64,000 nt of DNA from Charina bottae (Eukaryota > Chordata > Lepidosauria > Squamata > Charinaidae): the NCBI GenBank assembly GCA_023362775.1, contig JALMGJ010000006.1:2888001-2952000 (forward strand), read 5' to 3'. Under the pieces are notes generated by a model. It saw only the letters and a program-made list of their open reading frames with translations. It made no database searches and was not told the origin of the DNA. Positions 10,130-21,949 of this stretch are shown here, piece by piece; positions within the stretch are counted from its first letter, which is position 1; each line of letters starts with the position of its first letter. The position numbers and the translations under genes were made by a program.

Positions 10130-10998
10130 AGAATTTATTTTATTTTATTTTTTTATCCCGCCTTTATTATTTATTTATTTATAAATAACTCAAGGCGGCG
10201 AACATACCTAATACTCCTTCCTTCTCCTATTTTCCCCACAACAACCACCCTGTGAGGTGAGTTGGGCTGAGAGAGAGTGACTGGCCCAAGGTCACCCAGC
10301 CGGCTTTCATGCCTCAAGCGGGACTAGAACTCTCATTCACCTGGTTTGCCATTGGCTCCTTCCTAGGGCTGAGAGATAGGGACTGGCCCAAGGTCACCCA
10401 GCCGGCTTTCATGCCTCAGGTGGGACTAGAACTCTCAGTCTCCTGGTTTGCCATTGGCTCCTTCCTAGGGCTGAGAAAGAGCAACTGGCCCAAAGTCACC
10501 CAGCCGGCTTTCATGCCTCAAGCGGGACTAGAACTCTCAGACTCCTGGTTTGCCATTGCCTCCTTCCTAGGGCTGAGAGAGAGGGACTGGCCCAAGGTCA
10601 CCCAGCCGGCTTTCATGCCTCAAGCGGGACTAGAACTCTCAGACTCCTGGTTTGCCATTGGCTCCTTCCTAGGGCTGAGAGACAGGGATTGGCCCAAGGT
10701 CACCAAGCCGGCTTTCATGCCTAAGGCGGGACTAGAACTCTCAGTCTCCTGGTTTGCCATTGCCTCCTTCCTAGGGCTGAGAGAGAGGGACTGGCCCAAG
10801 GTCACCCAGCTGGCTTTCATGCCTAAGGTGGGACTAGAACCCTCAGTCTCCTGATTTGCCATTGGCTCCTTCCTAGGGCTGAGAGACAGGGACTGGCCCA
10901 AGGTCACCCAGCCGGCTTTCATGCCTAAGGCAGGACTAGAACTCATGGTCTCCCAGTTTCTAGCCCAGCACCTTAACCACTAGACCAAACTGGCTCTC
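10130..10998 (-). mobile_element. tRNA SINE with 7 copies of a 102-bp internal unit
   Basis: Read on the minus strand, the head ccagtttggtctagtggtt...gctagaaa lies near 10998. About seven 102-bp blocks follow (each with tgacc ttgggccagtccc; plus-strand landmarks near 10282, 10384, 10486, 10588, 10690, 10792 and 10894). The tail (aggtatgttcgccgccttga, ttataaataaataaa, aggcgggataaaa) is shared with the locus at 15563-16305. The 181-residue ORF with a 34-residue period is a by-product of the 102-bp period. Confidence 0.9.
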
Positions 10999-11784
10999 AT
11001 TACTCACATTACTCAGATTACTCAGAGCCCTAAATTCAACAAGTTAAAATGGAAATGAAAGTTACCATTAAATTTCCAACGGAAAGAGAATTAAGGTGGC
11101 CGTGCAAAGCTCATAATATTCTCTCTGAAAAGCCATGTCTTAAAATAAGGTGAGCGTGGGGCCATCTTGACTTTTTTGACCACCCTACAGATACCCCTTC
11201 TACTGGTCCATGTTTGCAAATTTCCCATCCATGTCTCAGCTGGTGGAACTCTGCCACTACTCTCTAAAAGCAATACATATCGAGCAGCTTAGCATCCTAT
11301 TTCTGTAAAATACGTTGCCGTTACACTTCGAACTCAAAACTGACCAAGCCTTATAGGTCAGCCTTTAATCTTCTTCCCCAAAATTAATATATAAGATTTT
11401 CCATTTGTGCAACCTACCAAAGACCAGCCAGTTTGCCTACCGCAAATACAAAATTCAGGGAAAGGCCTGGTGACTGTCTTCACCAGCCTGTAAATCTGGT
11501 TGGTTGGTTTGTGGCTGAGCATAACCCAACCGGCTGGGTGGAATAGTATTGTGTGAACGCAGAAAACGGGTTCATTCAATCACCAGGATTAAGCCCATTG
11601 TGTGAAAGCAGGAAAAGACACCCAGCTCGGGTCAGGAGCAAGCTCTGCAGAGGAGCCAATATTTTGCACCAAATTTTTGTGCAGGAATCTTGACCCCTCC
11701 CCGCCCTTTGCTCCCAAGAGAATCAGACAACACACAAGGGATACAAGCCTTTTGTTGGCCAGGTTGCAAGCACAAGAAGCGCTC

Positions 11785-11822
11785 TCTCTCTGTCTCTCTC
11801 TCTCTCACACACACACACACAC
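11785..11822. repeat. (TC)n(AC)n microsatellite
   Basis: ctctctctctgtctctctct runs directly into cacacacacacacaca. Confidence 0.95.
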
Positions 11823-11967
11823 CAGTCCTCTTTTGCCTGGATCTCCATTTCCCTTTTCTCTGAACAAAAAAGGCTCAAACTCTCTGCAAAGAAGGACATT
11901 GGGGCTCTCAATCCATTTCCTCCCCTCTGCTGCCCCATAGTGAGGGTTGACTACAAACTTCATCATG

Positions 11968-12262
11968 CGCCACCTAGGTAGCAGTTCCTAATCAAGCCTA
12001 GTTAGTTCTTGGATGGGAGACCACCAGGAAAGCCATCTGCTGTACTCTGTAGTCAGAAAGGCTGTAAACCTCCAACTCAGAGAGGGAATCTTCCCCTTTT
12101 TACAGCCAGATAAATACTGTTAAGGCCATCAGAAGCTTAACACACCCATTTTACATTACCTAAGAAATAACTTCCTTATGTAAGAAAGAAATCATTCTTG
12201 GAGGAAATCTATCTATGAGGTCGTTAGGAGTCGAAAACGACTTGATGGCACATAATCAATCA
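11968..12262 (+). mobile_element. 5S rRNA-derived SINE
   Basis: The segment gttagttcttggatgggaga followed by ccaccaggaaagcc...gctgta matches the 3' half of 5S rRNA, including the internal promoter region, with scattered changes. The tail (aggtcgttaggagtcgaaaa, cgacttgatggcacataatc) matches the 3' tail of the RTE-like LINE at 51475-51960, read on that element's strand. It is a SINE rather than a functional 5S gene: the 5' half is degraded and a LINE tail is attached. Confidence 0.75.
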
Positions 12263-12532
12263 GTTAATCGAGAAAGAAAATGGCATTGCTTTAATCCCAT
12301 GATCTGCCACCAAATGCTGGGTTCATCTGGGATGTGCCGCAACAACTGCCAGAGCTGGCCCACCTCTGGCCCACCGAAAGTTTTCAAGGTCAAATGAAAT
12401 GTCTCCGAAATCATGGTCAAGCCAACCAAGGTTTACCCAAACGGAGTATCCTTTTCCTCCCCTCTGTGCCCCCCACCCCCTGCAGCCAAGGAGGGGCTTC
12501 CAAGAAGCTTCCCGGCTATGCCCATCTGCAGG

Positions 12533-12681
12533 AGTATCCATGTGGGGGGCGAGAAAGTCAATATGGCCGCCAGAACCATGGGATCAAAGGGCATCATGAC
12601 GTACAGAAAAAACAGACAGAGCTTCAATCGTACCTCTGTGGCTGCCATTTTGACTTCTTTGACCACACCCACAGACACCGC
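12533..12681. mobile_element. Foldback repeat with 'AAGATGGC' arms, full copy
   Basis: The arms gtcaatatggccgccagaac and ctgtggctgccattttgac are inverted copies of one another, and the outer ends (gtatccatgtgggggg, ccacacccacagacac) also pair. Related copies or halves are near 9085, 9847, 11150, 16388, 33308, 38103 and 61675. The consensus arm, caagatggcggcc, looks like a YY1 site. I do not recognise a named family and assign no superfamily. Confidence 0.65.
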
Positions 12682-13801
12682 TGATGAGGGTTAATCAGAC
12701 TCCTGTCAACAAAAAGAGCTTTCGCATTCACAACTCGAGCCAAACTTATGAAAGCAATAGGGACAATGTAACCCCCCCCCTCGCTCCCTGCAAAGAGGCT
12801 GACTGGAATCCTACTCCTATAAGGGTCTCCCCGGAACAGATGGGCCACTAAATCTGGATTGCACACCACCACCACCAATTGCCATCTTCTTGCAACAAGA
12901 CCCACGTTCTGTCGTCACCCTGCGCCCGGAGGGAGGAAGCTGGAAGAAGAAAGACCCCCTTTTTCCCCACCGGTCACAGAGGGAGCCCCCCCCCTTCAGC
13001 CCCTCTTGCCAGATGTCAGAGCACGACCTCAACAAGTTGCATTGGGCCATGTTTGGTCTTCTGTCTGACTGCCAACCGCCCCCCCCCCCAGGATCGCAGT
13101 CTATAAACCGGCATTTGGGCTTGGTGACAGCTGGGAAATTTCTCCTGCGCGGATATCTGGCACCATATGGACGGCCTGTGTCCCAAACCGCCTCCGGACT
13201 CCTTGAGAGTGTACATGGGGGGCCACAGCGGTTGGAAATGGAGCCTCTGGGAGACGCTGCCCTTCTCCCATTCCTTCTGCCTTGCGCCTTCCTCCCCTTA
13301 AATCCAACCTGGCGAGGGCCCCATTGATCTGCGCCCCCCTGAAGCAGCTGCTGGAAAGGAAATGGCTCGGAATTTGCCAAGGATCAGAAATCGATCGAGA
13401 GAGGGTCAAAAGGATAATGACGGCCCCCAGCCTGCCTGCCCCACCCCTGATCTGATCAGCCCCTGCCCCCAAACACTTTCCTGGCCTTGGACGGCCCTCT
13501 TAAGGGCCCCGTCGGGGAGGGGGCGCAGAGGGTGAGGATCAATTAGTCGGGCTATTAATATTTTACCATCTCTAAGCAGTCTGGTCTGCCGCTCCCCCTC
13601 CCTGGGTGGCAGCCCTAACTTGGGTGCACTTAGATGGTTTCGGAGCAGGGGAGGGGGCGGCTAATGAGCCCCCCTCCCCTTGCGCAAATGGAGGCGAAGA
13701 GACGCAGGGCATCTGCGCCCAGGCTGGCTCTGCCTTCCTTTCGAAGTTACGGGAAGTTCTTCTCAATGCCCTGGCTTATGGCCAACGCATTCTCTTTAAT
13801 G
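12682..13801. other. GC-rich unassigned sequence
   Basis: GC-rich with several C-runs (near 12772, 12987 and 13079) but no ORF with recognisable protein similarity. ORFs on opposite strands overlap over the same bases, as expected from low stop-codon density rather than coding. Confidence 0.4.
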
Positions 13802-13935
13802 CAGTGTTTCTCAGCCTTGGCAGCTTGAAGATGGGTGGACTTCAACTCCCAGAATTCCCCAGCCAGCTTGCTGGCTGGGCAATTCTGGGAGTTGAAGTCC
13901 ACCCATCTTCAAGCTGCCAAGGCTGAGAAACACTG
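13802..13935. mobile_element. hAT foldback MITE, copy 3
   Basis: A near-perfect palindrome, cagtgtttctcagccttgg to ccaaggctgagaaacactg. The duplications ctttaatg (13794-13801) and ctttaacg (13936-13943) match at 7 of 8. The arms are very similar to each other, suggesting a young copy or arm homogenisation. Confidence 0.93.
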
Positions 13936-14324
13936 CTTTAACGTCTTGGGAGACTGAATGGCTTATCTATATATCCCCCCCAGCAGTCAAAAGAAGGGGG
14001 TGGAGAAAAATAGAGAGCCTTCTGCACCCTCGTGGACAAGGTGGGCCTCTGGTCCCCAAGTGGAGACTTTCCAAGAAGGGAAGAGAAAAAACTTGCCCGG
14101 GGAACCTGAAGGGCGTGGGAGAATCCATCAAAGGTATTGAGAAGCAAATTGGGCCTTTGGGGGTGGGATTATTGGCTGCTCCTAACCTCCTCAGTGGACG
14201 ATGGGCACTGTAGTCCAGCACACCAGGAAGAGACCAGCTTGGGAGGGCTGAATCTGGAGTGAAGCAAAAGACAGGATTAATCTGTGGAATTCACCCACAC
14301 AGAGCAAGCTATTGTTTGGTATCA

Positions 14325-14392
14325 ACTAAGTTATTAACCACCCAGAGTCGCTAAGTCGGGCGGCATATAAATTTAATAAATTATCATCATTA
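14325..14392 (+). mobile_element. L2/CR1-type LINE 3' end fragment
   Basis: Contains accacccagagtcgctaag, then tcgggcggcatataaattta and a short (ATAA)-like tail, the 3' terminus typical of L2/CR1 elements. No coding sequence is left. Confidence 0.7.
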
Positions 14393-15562
14393 CTAAGGGA
14401 GCTAGTGTAAATGGAGCTTCAGATGGGGACTGCTGAGAGGTATAATGCAGCAGGTATAAATGTAATCAATCGATAAAAATAAATAAAACACCTCTGGAAA
14501 TCAACCCTGAGCGTGGAACCATAAGAGGGTTGACCCTGAAACGAGAAAACAGGGCTCCAGGAAAAGGGGCTACCAGATTCCTCCAGACTTTTCCCTACCA
14601 CAACTTTCTTCCTACAACCCGTTGCAGACTGTTACTCATGTGTGAGCGTATTTTTAAAAGCTGAAGTTGGCTCAACTCTGGATGGGCTCCTTTGCCGAGA
14701 TGTACATGTCTTTTTATCCAATTATTTATTTGTACATCTCCCAAAAGTCTCTTGAACATGCTAAACATGTGAATAAAATAAAAGGCTTGTTTTGTTTTAG
14801 AAAAGATTTATGCAATTCAGAGAGAAACCAGCATAGATGAGTCAATAGATGAGTCAAAACCTATATTTAATATCTGCTCACAGGCCATAATAGTGATGTC
14901 ACCTTTAAAGTTGCCAAATTTGGTTTCAATTATTAGGAACAGATAGTGAAACCTGAGAATTATTATTATCCAATCTGAATGGAAAGAAATGATGTGATTG
15001 GACCATTCAATCTAATTTTTTATGATATTAGGTTTATTTTATATTACTCTATTTTATGCTTATGCATTTCTTTCACACCTTTGTAAAGCAGTTTTATAAT
15101 TTGGTGATCTAGCTGAAATATTTAATCTTTTGGCATTCTAGCAGTCGTGCTTTATTGCTACATTTTATTTTTTCCTAATTTAATCAGACCTTTTAATGCA
15201 TTTCCATTGAACTTGGTAAACCCTATTTAAAAAATACATATCCTGGTCAGTGACCAGAATAAAGAGCTTCTGTACTAAATAAAATAAGATTATTCCTGGT
15301 TACATTCACTGCATTTTGGGCTGAGTGAATAATACTGTATTCTTAAATACAATCTATTTTTAAAATGTTCCTTTTTCTCCATAGTGTTTGGTCCAGGACC
15401 TTAGCAAAGGGTGCTTCAAAAGAAATCATAACTAAGTGTTTCTACAAAAGCAAATTCCAGTAAACTTTATAAGATTTTTTAACTTGCATTTTAGGCCATC
15501 CTTCTCCAACTTGGTGTCTACTAGATGTGTCAGATATCAGCTCCCTGAATTAAAAACCAAGG
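14393..15562. other. AT-rich unassigned intergenic DNA
   Basis: About 1.2 kb of AT-rich, low-copy-looking sequence. I see no exon, hairpin or recognisable repeat. Confidence 0.4.
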
Positions 15563-16305
15563 AACCAGTTTGGTCTAGTGGTTAAGGTGCTGGGCTAGAA
15601 ACCGGGAGACTGAGAGTTCTAGTCCCGCCTCAGGCACGAAAGCCGGCTGGGTGACCTTGGGCCAGTCCCTCTCTCTCAGCCCTAGGGAGGAGCCAATGGG
15701 AAACCGGGAGACTGAGAGTTCTAGTCCCGCCTGAGGCACAAAAGCCGGCTGGGTGACCTTGGGCCAGTCCCTCTCTCTCAGCCCTAGGGAGGAGCCAATG
15801 GGAAACCGGGAGACTGAGAGTTCTAGTCCCGCCTTAGGCATGAAAGCCGGCTGGGTGACCTTGGGCCAGTCCCTCTCTCTCAGCCCTAGGGAGGAGCCAA
15901 TGGGAAACCGGGAGACTGAGAGTTCTAGTCCCGCCTGAGGCACAAAAGCCGGCTGGGTGACCTTGGGCCAGTCCCTCTCTCTCAGCCCTAGGGAGGAGCC
16001 AATGGGAAACCGGGAGACTGAGAGTTCTAGTCCCGCCTCAGGCACGAAAGCCGGCTGGGTGACCTTGGGCCAGTCCCCCTCTCTCAGCCCTAGGGAGGAG
16101 CCAATGGGAAACCGGGAGACTGAGAGTTCTAGTCCCACCTCAGGCATGAAAGCCGGCTGGGTGATCTTGGGCCAGTCCCCCTCTCTCAGCCCAACCCACC
16201 TCACAGGTTTGTTGTTGTGGGGAAAATAGGAGGAGGGAGTATTAGGTATGTTCGCTGCCTTGAGTTATTTATAAAAATAATAAAGGCGGGATAGAAAATA
16301 AACAA
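15563..16305 (+). mobile_element. tRNA SINE with 6 copies of a 102-bp internal unit
   Basis: The head ccagtttggtctagtggtta...ggctagaaa is followed by six near-identical 102-bp blocks (gtgaccttgggccagtcc landmarks near 15651, 15753, 15855, 15957, 16059 and 16162). Then come cccaacccacctcacagg, the tail aggtatgttcgctgccttga, and an (AAAC)n end. The blocks differ by only a few bases, so the amplification is recent. Same family as 10130-10998. Confidence 0.93.
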
Positions 16306-16387
16306 ACAAACAAACAAACCTAGGAAGTCACCAGGTTAGAAAAGCTGATTTTCTCCATGTCTGTCCATTGGGATGAGCTACCCAAAT

Positions 16388-16512
16388 CAGAGGTGTCTGC
16401 GGGGAGGCAGGTCAAAAAAGTCCAGATGGCCACCACAACCATGTAATGAAAGTCCTGCCCCTTTTTGATGCACATAAAAAATGGGCTTAACTTCTACACA
16501 CCCATGCCAAAT
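16388..16512. mobile_element. Foldback 'AAGATGGC' repeat, left part
   Basis: gtgtctgcggggaggcaggt, caaaaaagtccagatggcca and ccacaaccatgtaatgaaag match the left arm and interior of the family described at 12533-12681. The right arm is missing. Confidence 0.6.
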
Positions 16513-16769
16513 TGATATACACTGAAACATGATTCTTTTCAACAGGAAAAAATGTCAAATTACCACCTCATTAGTCTATGGAGCATAGCTAACCAAGCCT
16601 ACAAAAGTGGTTTGTCGCCGTGTGCTGGGATTTCCTGATGGCCTCCCATCCACATACAGATCAGGTCTGCCTCGATTTTCCTTGCTTCCAAGGCAGGCGA
16701 CCCTACACCCTGCCATCTCCCATGACTGCTGGAATGTTTCCCAGCTACAATGATTTCGTTGCATTCTTC

Positions 16770-17400
16770 CAGTCTCGGGAAGGACGCATCGGACGCGGGG
16801 GCGGGGGGGTGTGCCGGGCCGCTGTGCGCAGGGTGGTTCCAGGGAGGAAAATCCTGCTGCAAAGCCGTTTCTCCTCGGCTCGGACGCAGCCCACCCGAGA
16901 TTCCCCACGCGAGCCCACGAACGGTCCACCCCGGGGCCCTTTCCAGCGGATCCTTCCCCACGTCTCCCGCAGACCTTCCCGCTCGCTCGGCCAAGTGGTT
17001 TGAACCGACGAGCAGAAAAGCTTTTAGTCTTCCCAGCCAGCATTTTACAAGCAGCCGCAATCGGAGTTCCAGGACCCACAAAGACCTATCTATCTCTATC
17101 TCTCTAATCATCATTGCTGGTTAAGGAGTTGTTGGGAGAGGCACCCTTAGCTCTGACGCACTCTGCACATTTCTTTCCACGCATGCAGACTCTGGAATAT
17201 GGGCACAAAATTGGGTTTCCTGAATGGGTTCCTGGCTCTCTGGAATCCGCATCTGGATTCTGGAATCCGCATCTGGCGCCGCATCTCGAATAGAACCTTT
17301 TCCAGCTTCCTTAGAAAATAAAAATGAGCGAAGGGAGCTTTGCGCGCACAGAAAGACAGCGCGGCTGCCCCCTTTTCCTGGGGCGCGTTTATCCAAGAAC
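16770..17400. promoter_or_regulatory. CpG-rich block upstream of miR-183
   Basis: The GC- and CpG-rich core at 16780-17000 is followed by more moderate CpG content. A consensus minus-strand splice donor (tccag|gtaagcc) lies just beyond at 17466|17465. Its position 12 kb upstream of miR-183 makes it one of the candidate promoters for the primary transcript. This is inference; I see no TATA box here. Confidence 0.45.
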
Positions 17401-17769
17401 GGACCCCACCGATTTCCATGAGCTTACTCCAAGGTAAACCAGCTTGTCGCGCTGTCTCGGCTTACCTGGAAGCAAGCCCTCTGGAATTTTGCAGTATTTA
17501 CTTGTGAGTAGAGACGAAGAGGAGGAGCTGCAGCTAAGTTGCCACATTTCCGTTAGAATAAAATCAGAAGGTCTGACTTTAGAGGAGACGTAACAAAGGT
17601 GGCCCTGCAAACCATCTTCCTGGCTAGCAAACACGAGGTAGGGATCCAGCTAGTGTGAGATATTTCACCTAGAATAATTGGGTAGAACGTGGAGAAGCGT
17701 ACCTTAGTGGTATAATTAAATTGGTATATAATTCATTGCCTTCAGTGAAAGATTTTGCACGTTTTTCAC

Positions 17770-17965
17770 CTTATTGCTGATGCTGGGGAAGGTGGAGGGC
17801 AAAAGGAAGAGGGGCCGACCAAGGGCGAGATGGATGGATGATATTCTGGAGGGGACGGACTCGACCGTGGGGGAGCTGGGGATGGCGACGGCCGACAGGA
17901 AGCTCTGGCGTGGGCTGGTCCACGAAGTCACGAAGAGTCGGAAGCGACTGAACGAATAAACAACA
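17770..17965 (+). mobile_element. RTE-type LINE 3' fragment (BovB-related, distinct subfamily)
   Basis: A frame from about 17774 to 17959 (MLMLGKVEGKRKRGRPRARW...) is the C-terminal tail of an RTE ORF2. It is similar to, but clearly diverged from, the BovB copies (compare TLMLGKTEGKRRRGRQRMRW). It ends gtcacgaagagtcggaagcg and then an aacaacaac tail. Confidence 0.85.
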
Positions 17966-18439
17966 ACACCTTATTGCAGAATGAAAAGCCAGGTTTGATT
18001 GGCCCCAACTGCTTCTTGGCAATTCTCTTTATTTAAGGATTAGCTTTTGGGTTTCTTTAATATGCATGTGTCTTTGCACGGGTGTCAAAGGTTTGCAAGG
18101 ATTGGATCGTGGCTCCTAAGTCGGTAACCTGCTTTTTAAAGAAATCGCAGGTTTACGAAATTCGCCTCACCTATCCAAATTTCGGAATCATGGGCATTAC
18201 TAAGCATCTGTAAACCAATGAAAGATTGCCTCAATTTTTTTTTAAATCTAAAAATAAGGTCAATGCAACAAAAAAAAATTCTACTCCATGTCTAGCAGCC
18301 ACCTCAAGAAACCTTTAAGAAGAGCTGGATGCCATTTTCTTGATGCTGGAGATGCATTTGGAATTTAGAATATTAATTCTGGACTTATCCTCACTTGCTG
18401 CATTTGGGGCTAAAAACCACAGAATTACACATACAACTA

Positions 18440-18602
18440 TGCATCGATTTCTATCTTATCTTATTTTATCTCTTACCTTATCCCTATATATTTATCTTAT
18501 CTATCTCTTATCTATCTCTATATCTATTTATCTTATCTATCTCTTATCTATCTCTATATCTAATCTATCTATCTCTATCTCTATCTCTATCTCTCTAATC
18601 AT
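18440..18602. repeat. (TATC/TCTA)n microsatellite
   Basis: About 160 bp of imperfect tatc/tctc repeats, ending in tctctctaatcatcattgc. The same flank occurs beside a shorter repeat at 17085-17126. Confidence 0.95.
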
Positions 18603-18617
18603 CATTGCTGGTTAAGG

Positions 18618-21600
18618 GCGCAGATATTCAGCTTGACCACCTTCCAGAGTTTGGAAGAACTGTGTAGGGAGTGCCCCAAATAATTGTAATGCAACACGAA
18701 AGGACAAATTTATCCTGACTTGCACCAATAGATACACGGGGTCTATCAACATTTGAATTAGCGATGAGTTTGTTTTCTTCTAGAGATGGTAGTTGTATTT
18801 TTTTTTGTGGAAGGCAAAGGAACAAGATTGGAGCAGCCTGATCAGTTGGAGGGTGTGTGTGTGTGTTTTATTTGTGAGATAAATTCCCAGGCATCCATCC
18901 ATCCACCCTTCCTTCCTTCCTCCTCCTCCTTCTATACAATAATTTTTAAAAAAGAAATATTTTAAAGCGATGCAGAAAACTGCTGACACGTCCCAGATGT
19001 TCTTCTAATCAGAAGCAAATAAATGAAGGCAATGGAAAGCTAAAAGAAAATAATCCCCAAACATTTTTTCTTTAAAAATAATCTCTTTCTTAAATTCTTT
19101 TTAAAAGATTAAAATCTTTTAAAAGAGTTAGAAAATGACGAAATATTGCATCAGAGCAATCGTTTATATGAACTGGGTACTGCGAGTTCTTTGTTTGGTG
19201 AAAATGGAGTTTTAAGAAAATCTTTCCCTGAATCACAGTACCTGGAAATTGTTCACCAGCCTTTACAAAATAATAATCAACCCAGCACAGTTTCGTACAT
19301 GCCTACTCAGAAGTAAGTTCCATTGAATCCAATGGGATTTTTTAATGTAATGTCTTTTATATACTGCAACTTTATCTTGGAATGGTGCTTTTATTCATTT
19401 TCCTGGGAATAAACAGCACTGAACTCAGGGCATGAGATGGTTGGTCTAGATAGAACCAGGCTGCAAAATTACATGTCCATCATTTCCCCCACGTAAAGAT
19501 CTATTGTCTTTCATCCCGTGCATAATCCGTTTTTCTTTTAATCTAATGGTCATTTGCAAGTCTGGGAAAATGGCTTTCGGAACTAGCTTGAATAGACAAT
19601 TCAAAGGTTGCCACAGATTGTTGTCAACGGGAGCCAAGGGGGAAAAAAAAAAAGGAAAATTATCAATGCAAAATCAGAAATCAGGAGATGTTGGCACTTA
19701 GCTTTGAAAAAAGCTAGGATTTCAGAAGGAGGGGCTTCCCCCCCCACCCCAGCTTTGCCTCTCAAGTGACACAATGCTTACTGAAATGTGATCCCTGCCC
19801 CATGAGGCAGAGCAGCTAATGTGGAAATTACATCATCCTTCACCAAACCAACTGCGTTGGAGGGCTGGGTACTCCAACAGTACCAATCGAAGAGAACAGT
19901 ACTCCAACAGTGCCATCAGCAGCCTGCATATTTGACAGCTGCCCATCGCTCCACCATACAAAAAGCTCCAGGTCTTTTGGAAGGGGACAATTAAGGCTGC
20001 AAATCCATACAAGTTTATTTCTGAATAAGCACGCCGATAGATAACCTTGAACGGTCTCCAAAAACTATGCAAGGTTAGGCAGAAGGACTTGGATGGGACA
20101 CCACAAGGAGATGTCAGAAATGTCGACCAGCCTGCCCAGTTGAAAAACACTCGCAGAAGACAGTAGCAATCCTTGAGTACTGATGGCAAGAAAACCACAG
20201 AGACAGGGCGAAATGTTAACCCGGAGTCAAGCTTAGCTCCAGGGAGGATTTGCACTTAAACCCTGTTAAAATCAAAGCACTTACTTGTGAGTAGACCTGC
20301 AGGGGGTTTCTTGGGGGCCAGCTTCTCTGTCTCTCCATTAATTTTACAGGATTCAAACTAAACCAAGGGTGGCTATTTCACGCTTCTTTCTAGCTTTCTG
20401 CTTTGGGGGAGGAGAGATTCTAAGGAGAGCCATAAATTGTGAATCCAGCAGGTTTTGTGCCTTGCAAACCCAGTTCCTTGTCTGTTGAGATCAAGGGCAC
20501 AACTAAGGTGGCTAGAATGGAACCGGATTACATGATTACAAAACAAGTCAACGCGTTTGGACTAATGATATTAATAGCCCTAGAAGGTTTATAGACCCAA
20601 TCAGGTTACTCACGGGAGAGAAAATGCTCAAAGCGATTCGTTTCAATAAAAAATTTCTCTGGCCGTCTAAAAAAATACAAAAGTCTACCAAAGTTCCTTT
20701 CAAGCAGATCACCCTTTCTTAGCAGAAAGCCCATTTTAAAAAAAAAGAAAGGATAAGAAAACAGCACTTAGATTCTACAATGGCATTAAGGTTCAGGAGG
20801 CCTCCGCCCCCCCCCCGCGTGGGTCTGCTTTGATATGATGATGCAAGAAGACAAGCTGTGTATTTAAAAATCACAATTCACAGTTCAAAATAGCTACCTC
20901 TTAGCCAAATAGCAAAAAATGCAGAAGGTTTTAGGTGGAAAATAAATGCTGCTTTGTACATTAACTCAAGGTCATAAAATTAGCAACAATGAAATTATTG
21001 ACCACGGTGTTTAAAATCATGGGGGGGGGGAAGATTCTTATCAACTGAGTTGCTTTACTCAGTTTTAAGAGCATTTTTTTAAAAAACAGGATTTATTTTA
21101 AGGGACATGTTATCATTTCATAAAATAAAATTAGCTAGTGCTTCAAGATATAAAATACAATTAATAAATTATAAATCAATAACTGTAAATTGTCTTTATA
21201 ATTTATAATTAACCAAACCAGCTTGCTTTGTAAAATGAAGGGAAAGGCTCAAAAGCAACAAATATTGTACTGAGATCTAGCGAGGGCTGCTTAAGACCGC
21301 AGATTTAATTTTCCTTTTTGAAATAGCACTATTGGTATAATATAGCAATATTGGTTTGACTTTTGTCTTAAAAACCAAACCTTTAAATGCTGCCTATCCC
21401 CTCAAATCTGTCCTGCTTTCCTCTTTCCGTTACCTGACATTTCAGCTCTAAGGGCTTTCCCAAAAAAATAACAGTTTTTTTTTAAAAAAAGTAAAAAGCC
21501 TTCAACAGACGGAGGAGGAGAATAAATAAATAAATAATGGAGGATGATGATAAATAAATAAATAAATAAATCCGATGTATTAAATAAATTAATTAGAAAG

Positions 21601-21949
21601 ACGTAGTGGGTTGTTAGACGGCCTTTTGAAATTCTCTTTCTGCCTTCCAGTCCCTTTTTCTCTCCCAAAGAAGTCTCTTTTCTCTCATTTTCTCTTTCTT
21701 CCTCTCCGAACTTGACCTTTCCTCTAGAAAGCCAAGCCTAATCGCCTTTCTCATTCACAACTTTTTTTTTCTTTTGCCCAGAGGCAGCCTCTCCTTCTCC
21801 GCTGCCCCATCCCCAAACATCTGGGCGCTTCGTTGCCTCTGACTGCGATCCTCACAGACCTTGGGTTTTCTGCCCGCCTGCCTGCCATGGAAGGTGGTCT
21901 TCAAGGGGGAAGGTTGGTGTGGCTGTAAAAAAAAAAAAAGGGGCGCAGG
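18618..21949. other. Unassigned intergenic DNA
   Basis: AT-rich, mostly low-copy sequence with no supported gene. It holds short simple repeats (GT at 18856-18867, AAAT at 21522-21575) and homopolymer runs. Around 20066-20125 the phrase caaggttaggcagaaggact followed by tggatgggacaccacaagg resembles a very degraded 5S-derived SINE (low confidence). Confidence 0.4.

Noticed and set aside
11968..12100. Functional 5S rRNA gene
   Set aside because: Only the 3' half is recognisable, with substitutions, and a LINE-type tail is attached.
10309..16204. Apparent 34-residue tandem-repeat proteins (ORFs at 6613-7012, 10309-10946, 15575-16204)
   Set aside because: They are frames through the 102-bp SINE-internal tandem array. 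Both strands are open and there is no gene structure.
15563..16305. CRISPR-like array
   Set aside because: The repeats are contiguous 102-bp SINE-internal units without unique spacers, in a vertebrate genome.
16576..17124. ORFs of 124-171 aa in the 16.6-17.1 kb CpG-rich block
   Set aside because: Several frames on both strands are open at once, with no domain similarity; composition effect.
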